Positions 11,101-21,567 of a stretch of DNA of 64,000 nt are shown one piece after another. The translations under genes and the position numbers were made by a program. Under the pieces are notes generated by a model that was not told the DNA's origin, ran no database searches, and saw only the letters and a program-made list of their open reading frames with translations. Source of the stretch: Macrophomina tecta (lineage: Eukaryota > Ascomycota > Dothideomycetes > Botryosphaeriales > Botryosphaeriaceae); contig JAKSGN010000036.1 in NCBI GenBank assembly GCA_024180945.1, positions 1,302,001 through 1,366,000 of the forward strand, written 5' to 3'. The stretch's first letter is position 1, and each line of letters begins with the position of its first letter.

Positions 11101-13409
11101 GCCGCGTAGCGTGGACGCGAGAGCGGCAAATCACAGTTTTCCCGCAAGCTGATGCAGCTAACCACCTTCTACCATGGCGCATGGGCGCATATAACGACAG
11201 TTGATGCAGGGGAGCCGTCTTGTTGATAGGATTTAGCTTTCCTGATACATCCGTCATATTGGCTCCGAGTGCAAAAATGCTCATCAAGATCAGAAGCGGG
11301 GTGTACGGCGCATCCTTCGATGCGGGATAGCTTCTGAGGAACAGGAGGGGTGATAATTCGGCACGATGATGCTTCTTAGAGTTTTGAGGTCTTGTCGCTA
11401 GCCTGAAGCTGGTGGCCGGTGTAGATCAACCGGTAGATCTCTCGCTGCTGCGCCGCACATGCCTGGCTTGTTTTCAACATACTGATAGTACGGGGCTTGC
11501 GGGGCGCAGGCTCGAAACACCTGCGATGTAACTTGGCCATTTCATATGGAGTGCATACCTTGATGCCAGGTATCAAGCGACGAAGCGTGTGTGGTTGGAC
11601 TGAGCCGGTTGCCTTCTTTCATCCTGCTGCTTCATTACCCTGCTTTTGCGGGGCTACCGGCTAAGTCCAGGCCGGAAATTGACCCATTCCTGTAAGTTAG
11701 CTGCATACCTTCGAGTGTTCAGAGTGGTCCAAGAAATCGAATGCATGATCGCGGCGGATAGGTGCAGTAGGCTAAGCTGAAGACCCCCTGTCATTCGGAG
11801 CGAGGTGCCGCTAACGGAGCCAGAGCAGGTCCTCTCAGCCAGAGATTTGCCTGATGTCTTTAAGAGAATAATTAGACTGTTCATTGTGGTGAGGTGGTCT
11901 GAAGGTGATCTGACGCAGTAAATGACCATTCTGCATGCAATTTTCTTAAGAACACGTCTGTTTGATGAAAGCGTCGCGTGAAGACAGCCGTTGCCGGGGT
12001 TTCACGCTATTTCCTTCGAGGAATTACAGGTTACCACCTGCAGGTCGATCCTGGCATCTCGTGCATGCGACACAGCACGATGCGCCAAGGACAGCCTCAT
12101 TACAAGGCGTCCGATTTGCCCATTTCAGACGGTTCGCAACTCTGCGCAGAGTGGCCGCAAGACTCCGGAGAGCGGTCTATGTGTCGAAAATGAGAGTGTG
12201 CATCCTGCATCTGTCCCATCGAGTTCGCATCGAGGACTTCTGCGCTAAGTTTCCTCCTAGGCAAGCTGCTCTTGTTCGGGCAAGCTCAGGAAAAGCCAGG
12301 AGACTGAAACAATCATTAGAACAGGCGGTTAATCCACACTGTTCTAGTGTTGAGGGAACGTGGAGGGTGGTGAGAACAGAAAGAACTATGCAGGGTCGAA
12401 GTCCATTACTCAATGCTCATGTGATGAAGCCGTATGGACGCATTGGCCAATCATGGTTTTCTAAAGAGCTCTTGATACCGCACTGAAATCAGTAGTCAGC
12501 GGGATTTGCACCGGTAGCGGCTTTGTATTCCCTGCTGGGCACTGTTTTTCGTTAAGCGCACATTCATGTGGAACATTCATTGCCGCCATGTCTAGATAAG
12601 CGGCCTCGGGCGTGAAGGTTGCGGCACAGCGCCCGATCATAGCCCAGATATTCACAAAGACTGCGTGAAATGAACCCGATAATCTTGTTTGGACCAAGGA
12701 GTGCCTCTCAACACTCGGTAGAGTTGGAAGATGTTAGGGACCGCCTCCAAGAAACACCAAGGAGAGAACGCTGGTGGTCGAAGCTGGAGATTGTACCGCA
12801 GATTCGACGCTGACACCTTCTGACAGCTTATCCTGCATGATATTTGTCTCCATGTTACGTTACACCTCCTTTCAAGGGCGAGACAGTGGACTCACCGGCA
12901 CGCGTGACGCCGAGGACAATGAAATTGGTGCTGCACTCTTGCATTGAGCAGTGGTCCAGCGGAAGTCCCTTGCACCCAAATGAACGGATGGCTGCAGCCA
13001 CTCAGATCTAAGCGCGCAGCAGCCGACTCCGCGCTCTTCATTCGAATGCTCATAGCGTGAGCGGTGTGCCAATACCGTGTGCTAACTCGGATCAAGTCGA
13101 TCGCTGCACTTGACCGAAAACCACCACACCCTCATAACAATTAATTTATGCAAGAGCACTAGCAACCCGAGCAATTGTGGCGAGAGTTAATCCTGGGACA
13201 GATGAAGACATCCCTGGTGGGATCTCCCTGCATTTGCTCCGTCGAGACCAATGTGACCATCACTCGTCACTTCGAGAATTGCTGGCCGTTGACTCTGACA
13301 TGAATCACACAACATATATAGTCGTTGAAAATCCTACTCTTGCGTCTACTGGTTGATTATAAGCTTCAATCTGTGTTCTCTGAGCTCTTACTTCGTCAAT
13401 CTATCTGCG
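8196..13409. other. Gene-poor 5.2-kb stretch
   Basis: No convincing coding region. Only short, overlapping frames without recognisable domains occur on either strand. The longest on the plus strand is 174 codons at 11962-12486 and is rich in Arg, Ser and His. Several short minus-strand frames between 10.4 and 13.1 kb could be remnants of a decayed gene, but I cannot assign them. Composition does not drop to the AT-rich level expected of heavily RIP-mutated repeats. The first few hundred bases are the cullin 3' region; the last few hundred are the promoter of the F-box gene. Confidence 0.6.
9418..9446 (+). repeat. Imperfect GGCT tetranucleotide tract
   Basis: Repeated CTGG/CTAG units are followed at once by a run of G (about 9449-9458). 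This is simple sequence in non-coding DNA. Confidence 0.8.
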
Positions 13410-15359
13410 ATGAGTATGGAAGCCGTTGACCGCCACACCGAGTCTCTGGAGAGCGTAGAAGAAAGACTCTCTCAAGAATTGAGGGACAATATCCTGCAAT
13501 TCCTCAAGGGAGACAAAAAAACACTTCGATGCGTCAGACTGGTGAGTAAGAGATGGGAGCCGCGCGCATCATAGTAAGCTCCAGTTATGACGAGATCTAA
13601 TATACTTCGCCGACTGACCGCGGATCAGCTACCTCTTCAAAGGTCTGAATCTCTACCTCTCGTGCCATCGATGGGACGTCAAAATCTTCTATGAGATCAT
13701 TCGAGGCCGCTTCGCCAAATACGTGGATACGCTTGTGCTGGACACCAGCACCTTCAATTCAGTTTTGGTCTGTAAGCCCGCGTCTTAGCCACTGCAAACA
13801 GTACGCTGACCTGGTTGGCGCAACTTAGATGGACATCGAGACCTTCCGCAGCTTGTCCGACATCCATGTCGACTGTCATCATGACAGGTCAGAGTATCCC
13901 GAGCACGCTGAAGATGCTACCGCCAAGCGTCGCTTCAATTATTCGCTCAAGGATAGCTGTGATAGCGATCCGGGAAAGATGCTGGAGCTTCGGGAGCGTT
14001 GTGTGCAAGTAGTATATGGCTGGTGGTCGGCACAGTATCGAGACTATATGGCGAATCGCGACAGCGAAATCGAAGAAAAGGCCATTGGGGACGCCTGGAG
14101 ACAAGGGATACGATTCAGCAAAGTGATCATAACAAGCCTGCCTGCAGGGGAAGACCACGAAGATCGCCCTGATCAGCCATTCTCCCAACCAACGCGTTCT
14201 CCGATGGTCAGGAAGTGGGACTGGGAGATCCAAAAGCTGAAAAGGACTCTGGCTGTCAAAGAAGGCATGCAGGGGCTCGAAGGGATCATTCCGGTGCAAG
14301 AGCTGCTCCCGAAAGTGAACTGGTCAGTTCATGATTACATGGTCTCAGCTATCACGGAATATGCCTCGCACGATTCAATGCTCCGAACGGTATTGTGACC
14401 TATTTTGGCGCGTAGTTGAGGATGAATGCTGACGCTTTACCTAGTGGTCGGAACGAGGAAGAAGCCTACAGCAGTGGCGCGAGGTGGAAGAGTCGGGCTC
14501 CACCCAATTAATGAGGTGCTTCCATCCAATCGCCACCATTGAACCGTATCGAGGGTTTTTGCTGCTCGTGCGGACGCTGCTGAGATTCTCAGCCCCGGTT
14601 TCCGAATTCTCAATGGTGCCCAGCAGGATGGTTGAGCCGACATGTTATGACTCCCAAATCGGGATCGAGCGCTCCCAGCACCAGGCGGACGAAGGGATGT
14701 CGGCGGCAATTTTCCATGTCCAAGGGCCGCTCCTGGAGGATCTAAAGAGGTTTACGGCTGAACTGAAAGTCCTCCGGCTTTGTCTCCAATCAGGCTCAGA
14801 TGTACACGGAACAGCCCACTCGCACCCGGGGTTAGCAAGCATGCTTCAACAGGGCCAGAAGGTCGAGGAACTGTACCTACACTTCAGCAACCACCAGTAC
14901 TTCTCTCAGTACGACATACTTCGGGGATTGAGGATGGAGGCGCTGCGGAAGGCGCATTTTCACGACCTCGGAATACCGGACGTGGACCTTATGAGGTTCG
15001 TCATTGGCCATCGGCCGCATCTTGTGGAGCTCATCATGTTCTACTGCGGAATCAAGGACGCCGCCGGAGACAACGCCGGAGTGGCATGGTGGTGGCCGGT
15101 TCTGGACGAACTGCGGCAGATTGGTTGCCTCAAGGGCATGGCTTTGTACATTAACAAGGTGCAGCAGAACAACTTGGAATTTCTGGAGATGGAAGGGAGC
15201 CCCACGCGCGACGAAGGCATGGCGAGATGGAAGAGCTGGGTGAACGGTCAAGGGCGGTTCCCTTTCGGCACTGCGAGCTGCCCTAATCAGGACCTAGACT
15301 CGGTGGGCAAGATTCCGGAAAGTTACCACCTTCGGCTCCGCACCTCGGTTGGCCTGTGA
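13410..15359 (+). CDS. F-box-like protein with long variable C-terminal region
   Basis: Exons 13410-13573, 13629-about 13767, 13829-14389 and 14445-15359 join in frame to about 592 residues. The N-terminus has an F-box-like helix set (LSQELRDNILQFL, then CVRLVSKRW), the module that recruits substrates to SCF ligases through Skp1. The rest shows scattered leucine-rich stretches such as LKVLRLCLQSG, VEELYLHFSN and HLVELIMFYCGIKDA. These look like the irregular leucine-rich repeats of fungal F-box proteins. The second intron is the weakest part of the model. The strong donor GTAAGC at 13772 does not keep the frame, whereas a poor donor GTCTGT at 13768 does. The gene stands alone in a gene-poor block, with about 5 kb of non-coding sequence upstream and 2.2 kb downstream. 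The substrate is unknown. Confidence 0.75.
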
Positions 15360-17590
15360 TGCCGGATTCGGAGGCGTGGCGGTAACGTCGAGGTTCAGCT
15401 AGCGAGTAGGTGAGGCGGCCGATTTCTTCCTTACAACGGTGTGTTGGACGCACGAATAGCGATAGTATTCGATAAGGAAGCATTCAATAGTTTTAGGGCC
15501 GCGAGTGGCAGAAGGCACTACAGAGGGCGAGAAGCGGGTCGTGAAATGCTCGGCCGCCCTGCTTGTGTTGGGTTAGGTAGTGTGAGCATGGCTGTCGTCG
15601 TCGCGGACTGCAATAGTCACACCATTCTTTCTACCAAGGTCTCCAGGCTTTGCTTTGCGCCAGCCTTAAAGGCATTAAGGAGAGCGTGCTACTTTAGCAC
15701 TGCTGCACGTAGCCCTCCTCGCCGAAGTTGGTGGCCCCTCCAAATGCGAGGACAAGGACTGTTGGCCCGGGTGCCCGACGAGGCTGCAGCCGACTGAGCG
15801 GCACCTGACGGGCGTGCGGCTTCCGTGGCGGGTGTACACGGCATCGTTGGTTCGGAAGATATGGTTATCCTCGGATTGTGCGGGGCGTGACGGGGGAGAA
15901 AAAGAGTAGAAGTCGGCCAGGGTACTCCTTCTATACCTGCCCTCTCTTCATCAACTGGCGCAGATGTAGGTATCGCCGAATCTGCAGGTGCACACTAATG
16001 CCTTGTTTGGCACCCGGTCGGCTGCAGCAAGCCACACGTTGCACATTCCTCATGTGAGGCCGAAATGACTGTCTGTTTGATAGGTCAGAAAGATGATTCA
16101 ACGTATTCGCGTACAGGTAACTGCTTCAACTCGCCATACTCGCTGATTTCCGGCAAACTCTAGCTTTCACGCAGCAAGGGCACTGATTCATTCCGCTGCA
16201 AAGTCGGACAAATTTCAGATTCAGGCTTGGGGGGTAATGACAAGATATTGGTGGTTAAAATGGAGAAATTGTCTGGCTTCAACGCTCGCTACCTATTTTC
16301 TCTCGCAACGTATTTGTGTACCAGCCCTCTACAACGCCGGCACGATGTAATGCAGCTCAAGTTTAGGATTTAAGGTAACGCCTATGGCTACGTTTTAGCT
16401 CCAGGAAGGGGCCCGGATGTTTCTGACAAGGCGGCTTACGCTTCTCTGGAGAGAGGCAGCCGCGGGGAAAACCAACTTTTTCACGCGAGCCCGCGTTCTC
16501 CTGGCGGTTCTGCACCCCGAACGTCTCAGTGATACCCTTAGGAGAACGACGAAGTTCCATTTGCTAGAGTTGACCCGTGGAAGCGGTGGGAGGAACGGGG
16601 CCATTAATCCCCGGATCGGTTATGGAGCGGCCCAAGGCTTCACGAAACGGCTCTATGCGCAGACCTTGGATCCGAACAAGTTGCCAAATGGGATATCGCC
16701 GGTTTTTAGTGGACGCGAGAGGTCGAGCGACGGAGCGAGGAGTGAGAAGAGATTTCGAGACCACCCTTTCCGCTGTTCGCGGCTTCCCGCAAAACGTCGG
16801 GCGTAGTGGCATTGCTGGAGGGCTCCGGCCGGGGTTCGGGGACGTTCGAAAGGAGTCTCATGGTAAGATCTCTAGCGTCGACGAGGGCACTCTCGAAAGC
16901 TTCGTATCTCTGCGGTGCCACCAGTTATCAGTGGTTTTCACGTTGTATATCATTAGAGAGTTTGGTCCTACGGTGCGTCCGTCCTGGATAAGCCTCCACG
17001 TTCGGTTGCATGACCGCAGAGCCGAGGAGCTGTAAGCCCTCCTGGGGCGTAAGAATCGCCATGCTCAAGAGAGGTGCAGAGCCGATGATACGCTGGAGGC
17101 TGTGGTCTGTGTTGCCTATGAATGCGTGTGAAATTATGACTTTGCGGCGGCTGATACATGTCGTCCAGGATAAGGAGGTGGGTGTTGCGCTACGGTGGGT
17201 GCCCTTTCTAATGCAACCCGACCTTGTGTCTGGATGAGTGGAATACGTCACGCAAGGCTGGGGAGTGCGAAATGTGTAACTGGAGTTTCCATGACTGCAT
17301 ACCGCGGATATATGTCTCACTCTGGCATGTGAGATCACGCGTTTCCCAGCCTGCTGGCCGCGGAAAGCCATGCATAGTTACCAAAGCACTCGAGATGTAA
17401 ACTATAGAATGCTTTATGCGTTTGGAAAAAGAAACTTTTGGTAATAGGATTCTACATGTATTCTGCGAAGCTTATAGACTGGGATATGAATGCGTCGTTC
17501 CTTCTACCCAGGAAATTCGAGGCGTGCATGCACGATTTCAACATGAGTACATCTGTCAAGTTGTGGCGGCTGCACGGTAGAAGTCTTGCA
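15360..17590. other. Gene-poor 2.2-kb stretch
   Basis: I see no supportable gene. Between 16.4 and 17.4 kb, open frames of 120-150 codons occur on both strands and overlap each other. They carry no domain I recognise. This is the 3' side of both the F-box gene and the disrupted royal-jelly-type gene. Confidence 0.55.
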
Positions 17591-18867
17591 TCAAGAAAGA
17601 CCCATGATCTTGCCGCCACTATTAGGCAGTTTAGCCCTCAGGACTGCACCAGGATGCTCTCTGAAATCCACACCATCATTCCACATTGGCTGATACGGGA
17701 GCTGATTAATGTTGACATAGAAATAACCGTCTTCCGCCACACTGGCAGAGTCGGGCCAGAGAATCCTTGGGTCACGTACGTAACCGTGGATTTGGAGATC
17801 TGCCGGGTCGTAATAGTAGATGGCGTTATGTTCCGGGATAAGTTGGTAGATCAAACCATTCGAATCGCCCTCGAATCCGTTTGCATTCCCACCTCTTTGT
17901 CCAAGGCTGGAGACATTGTTCTTGGCGGCGCGCTCAGCGAGCGGGTCATCATCACGGGCGAGAAGATTCGCCGTCGGCACGGAGTAAAGGTAGTTGCCTG
18001 TGAGCGGAGAATAATAGATGGTGTTGCCGTCGGGGGAGATCTGGATGCCATCGAGGCCCTCCCGTAGTGTTCCAATGGTCTGACCAACACTGCGTTGGTA
18101 AAAAGGATGGCCTTGGTAGCTGGGGACATCATTGTCCACGCGGAATACAGAGGGATCTTGGGTCAGACGGCGCCAGGATTCGCCGGTACCCAGGTCGAGA
18201 TGATAAACCCGGGGCGTCCTTCGTCGCTGGAGTCGACAATATAAGCTACGCCTTTTCCGCCGGAAGTCACGTTCGGACGGAGATCGAAACGAACGTCGTT
18301 CATATAGCTGTCAGGATAGTGCACATCGGCTGGGAAGGTGAAAGTCTCGTAAATCGAATTATTGTTAAGCGAGATTCCGACCAGCTTTGGCCCACCTGGT
18401 TGAGCGTATGGCAACGTCACCTTCCCTTGAGAATCCATTACTGAAGCGCGTCCAGTATCTAAAGCCCAGAGAGTTTCGTCGCGGTCTGCCGTTGCTGGGG
18501 TAATGTACAAAGCCTGAACGCTGATGAGCCCACTGGAGTCAGCACTACCGAAGGGGATTCCGTTGAAGCTGGTGTTGAGCGCGGAGACAGGAAGATTCAG
18601 TTCGGCCGAAGGGTACGGTGCTTCGGCAGTCTTGTTGACTGCTTCTCCTAAAGTGTAGGTATACTGACCTCGAGTGTAGCAGACAAAAAGCCTTCCCACA
18701 CTCGAGACAGCAAGCCCAATTGGCCATTGGTCCTAGTAGTAGTGGAACTCTTCGAGAACAGGGCCGTAAGATCCATTGTCGGTGCGCAGAATGGTGCCAG
18801 ATGTATCCTGGTATGTCACCTGTCCGTGTGCGACAGCCGCAGCGAGAGCAAATGTAATGAGCTTCAT
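17591..18867 (-). pseudogene. Major royal jelly protein/yellow-family secreted protein, disrupted
   Basis: Read from 18867 downward, codons 1-16 encode a signal peptide (MKLITFALAAAVAHG) followed by family-typical sequence ending LEEFHYY. Codon 45 is an in-frame TAG (complement of 18733-18735) exactly where the frame continues with DQWPIGLAVSSVGRLFVCY, a hallmark of the family. Continuous similarity then runs to about 18200 (DSSDEGRPGFII). There one missing base shifts the frame, and DLGTGESWRRLTQDPSV continues in the next frame through DGIQISPDGNTIYYSPL, SDSNGLIYQ-like and MWNDGVDFREHPGAVLR motifs to a natural stop at 17591. Neither break is explained by an intron. The intact family are secreted beta-propeller proteins of mostly unknown function in fungi. 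Similarity is preserved on both sides of each break, so the decay looks recent, or the sequence contains two errors. Confidence 0.85.
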
Positions 18868-19338
18868 CTTGCTGCTGTCAGAACAACACTGGAAGGTCAG
18901 GCATAAGTAGATGGAGGCAGATAAGGGGACGCACTGTTGCCGTACCAGAAATGATGCTGTGATTTTAAATCACTCCACGTCACGAAGTCGTAGGTAACCA
19001 CTTCGCATACGTTACTCCTCAGACATTGCTTGGTCGTTGTGTAATGCATTCTATCGACTGCAGAATGACGCCATGCTGCCGCTTGCCGGTCGATCCCCCT
19101 CGCCTTCTCCGCATCGTTAGGCTTAGTGTGTTTAAGCTCCTCACCAAGAGTTGTTGAATGACTGCGGTCTCAATCCCGGAGTCAAGAGGAAAAATCATGA
19201 GTCAGGGCGGTTTCCCCACCTAATATGCTTCTGAGCCTGAGGATTGACTTAGGACGTGGTTTGCGCTTGCAAAATATATTTTGCGCGTAAGCTGAGGTCC
19301 ATTGTCGGGATAGCGTTTGCTCGCGGAGATAAGGGCAA
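18868..19338. other. Intergenic between disrupted gene and RRN5 3' end
   Basis: This would be the upstream region of the disrupted secreted-protein gene and the 3' region of RRN5. No coding signal seen. Confidence 0.6.
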
Positions 19339-21333
19339 TTATTCCGAAGCTTGCTGGGAACGGCTGTCATAATTATCTGCCGACGAATCATCATCGTCCT
19401 CAGGGTAAGGTGGCATTTCCCCCATTGATGATGTCGCAGCATCTCTGGCCCGGCGGGGTGCCAAAACCCGACGAATCGGCAGACTGCTCGGGTGTGTTCC
19501 ACCTTCCTGATTTCCTTCAACTTCAGAGGCATCACTGACCTCCTCACCATCGCTCTCTGCAATGGATAATGCGGCGTCTCCGGGCGAATCTCCTTCGTCT
19601 TCATATGACGGAAGCGCGCTTTTGCCGTTATCTTCATACTCTGACCTTGCTCGTATCAGCGGAGAAGGACTCTTGATCGTTTCAAACCCACGATTAACCG
19701 GGGCTGAGGTGCTGGCATCCATATTCTTTGGACTTGTTGAGTCAACAAGCCTTCCATAACGTTCCCATACCGCCTCGAAATCAACCCCACGTCTCCAATC
19801 CAGGAGTTCATCGCCCATCTTTCGATCCACGCGAGGCCGCCTGGGTAATTCCTTTGGTATTGTTGGCGGGGCTTCCTGACTGAGCAGCTGCCATAGCTTT
19901 TCTTCTTCCTCATAGCTCCGTTGTGCATCAAAGAGATCCGCGTATGCTTCTTGCTTCGTATTTGGATCGTCCGAGTCGATCGACTCAGCTTCCAACAGGG
20001 GTTGCTCGATCGTCTGAGTCTCGGTTTGGGCGAAGCCTTCACACATCTTGACATCGCTGATATTTGCGACAGCTTCGTGGAAATTTGGTTGGCCGTCAAG
20101 GATCTTCTCTGCTTCATCATAAGGGATTGTGTTCTCTTTTTGCTGAACGATGACACCGCAGCGTCGCGGGGCTTTCACCCAAAATGATTTGGCAGATCGG
20201 GGTATGTTTAGCATTTCAAGAGCCGCAAGGACATCCTCTCGCTGAACCACAGGTTTCCGTAATCGTGAGTCGGCTGTGCCATCTCGGGCGTGCAGTCGTG
20301 AATTTGCTTGACTTAGGCTTGCAGCTACGAGGCGTTGAGTAAGGCTCACAGCGAGACGGTGAAAATCAGAAAAAGCAGTATGGAAAATGCTTGGTGGTTC
20401 ACCCGATTCGGAAATTGAACGCCAATTCTCAGTCTCTCTTGCACCACCAGCATTTGCAAACACTCGAGCTGAAAGCTCAAGCCATTTTGATAGCCTGAGC
20501 AGTCGAGCGGCCGGGACAGCTCTCAATGCATCTCGTGCGTACCCGATTCCCTGGTCTTCGTCTTGCTCATCTAGTCCATCGTCAGGAACGGGCTCGCCCG
20601 TACTGTAGCCTTGGTCATCGTCAGTGAGGTGGTCATCTCCACCTTCCTCTTCGATGGCTCTGTCTAGCAGCTTTGCCACATCAGGTGTAAGAATCCAGTG
20701 TTTTCCGTGCCTCTTCTGCTCCTGCTTCGCATCCCATGAGTCTTGAAGGCTTGCTAAAGCATCTGCCGTCGCTTCCAGGCTTCTGCAACAGTCTTCACTA
20801 ATTTCGCAAGCTGCCGGGATTTCGTGAAAGGCAGCCGTCTTGGAGACATCTCCACTGTTGATATGAAGCTCAACGACACCTTCCTGCAGCAACACAAGGA
20901 GCTCGCGGATTTCGGGTTCTGACTTGGTCCTCACGGCGGATGTGATCTTGGGCATGTCGTCCTTTCCATATCTGCCCAACGCAACGAAAAGCCGCTGCTT
21001 CTCGACGACGGTCCATTTTGATGCGCCTATCTGTGATGGTTCCAGGCGGCCAGGGTTGCCTTCAGGGTCGAAGCTGGTGCTTTCGGTGATAGCGGAGTTG
21101 TAAAATTGGCGGTACTCGTCTCGGTAGAAGACTCTCAACCTTTTGGCCCTTGCATCATGGGCGGCGACGTGCTGCTTCCTCTTTTTGAGCTGCAAATGTG
21201 ATCTAGACTCTGGTTCGGAAATCTCATTGTCGCCTTCGTGTGCTGAGAGGTCGGTCCTTTCCCCACGAGCTTCCTGGAGGTTGTCTCTGGCGGATTCGTC
21301 GTGCTGGCTCCCATTGGCGTCATCTACGTCGCT
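19339..21333 (-). CDS. RRN5: RNA polymerase I upstream activation factor subunit Rrn5
   Basis: The protein has 664 residues if translation starts at 21333 ([11 protein letters not shown]). The frame stays open upstream to 21525, but that extension looks like leader sequence. After an acidic N-terminus comes [18 protein letters not shown] and a SANT-like block ([20 protein letters not shown], then [14 protein letters not shown]). This pairing is characteristic of fungal Rrn5, the UAF component that helps form the RNA polymerase I pre-initiation complex at rDNA. The middle holds a probable histone-fold-like helical section around [16 protein letters not shown]. The last 150 residues are acidic and low complexity. 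The gene is intronless and diverges from the helicase gene; the two start codons are 234 bp apart. The family call rests on the SANT-containing N-terminal arrangement; the C-terminus is poorly conserved. Confidence 0.75.
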   Translation of the reverse strand, partial: SDVDDANGSQHDESARDNLQEARGERTDLSAHEGDNEISEPESRSHLQLKKRKQHVAAHDARAKRLRVFYRDEYRQFYNSAITESTSFDPEGNPGRLEPSQIGASKWTVVEKQRLFVALGRYGKDDMPKITSAVRTKSEPEIRELLVLLQEGVVELHINSGDVSKTAAFHEIPAACEISEDCCRSLEATADALASLQDSWDAKQEQKRHGKHWILTPDVAKLLDRAIEEEGGDDHLTDDDQGYSTGEPVPDDGLDEQDEDQGIGYARDALRAVPAARLLRLSKWLELSARVFANAGGARETENWRSISESGEPPSIFHTAFSDFHRLAVSLTQRLVAASLSQANSRLHARDGTADSRLRKPVVQREDVLAALEMLNIPRSAKSFWVKAPRRCGVIVQQKENTIPYDEAEKILDGQPNFHEAVANISDVKMCEGFAQTETQTIEQPLLEAESIDSDDPNTKQEAYADLFDAQRSYEEEEKLWQLLSQEAPPTIPKELPRRPRVDRKMGDELLDWRRGVDFEAVWERYGRLVDSTSPKNMDASTSAPVNRGFETIKSPSPLIRARSEYEDNGKSALPSYEDEGDSPGDAALSIAESDGEEVSDASEVEGNQEGGTHPSSLPIRRVLAPRRARDAATSSMGEMPPYPEDDDDSSADNYDSRSQQASE

Positions 21334-21567
21334 CATGGTGCCCGACGCCACACTCGATATCGCATTGCCGTATTGCAGCTGAGACAGCGACGGAGAGCGG
21401 CAAGTTGCGCGGTTGGATCTGCGGGTGAAAAAAAGTTGGTGGGACGGGAGCGGTCTGATCATCGGTCCCTGGCGGCCAGGCAGGTGGCGCGTCTCCCGCC
21501 GAACGTCAGAGCTCGGGCGCGTCACAGAACCTCCATCCCGCTCACCACTCGCCCAAAATCACGTCCC
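21334..21567. promoter_or_regulatory. Divergent promoter RRN5 / IRC3-type helicase
   Basis: 234 bp separate the two start codons. No element is recognised. The RRN5 frame stays open across most of it, so an N-terminal extension of Rrn5 into this region cannot be excluded. Confidence 0.7.

Noticed and set aside
11962..12486. 174-codon plus-strand frame
   Set aside because: No domain, biased composition, no start context or introns, and surrounded by non-coding sequence.
16417..17035. Overlapping open frames on both strands, first suspected to be an rRNA fragment or gene remnant
   Set aside because: No match to conserved large-subunit rRNA segments that I can recall and no recognisable protein domain.
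16928..17371. Minus-strand frame with a peptide (LTPQEGLQLLGSAV) resembling the end of polyketide-synthase ketoreductase domains
   Set aside because: Only about 15 residues look similar. The flanking sequence has no ketoreductase or carrier-domain motifs and no PKS gene is nearby.
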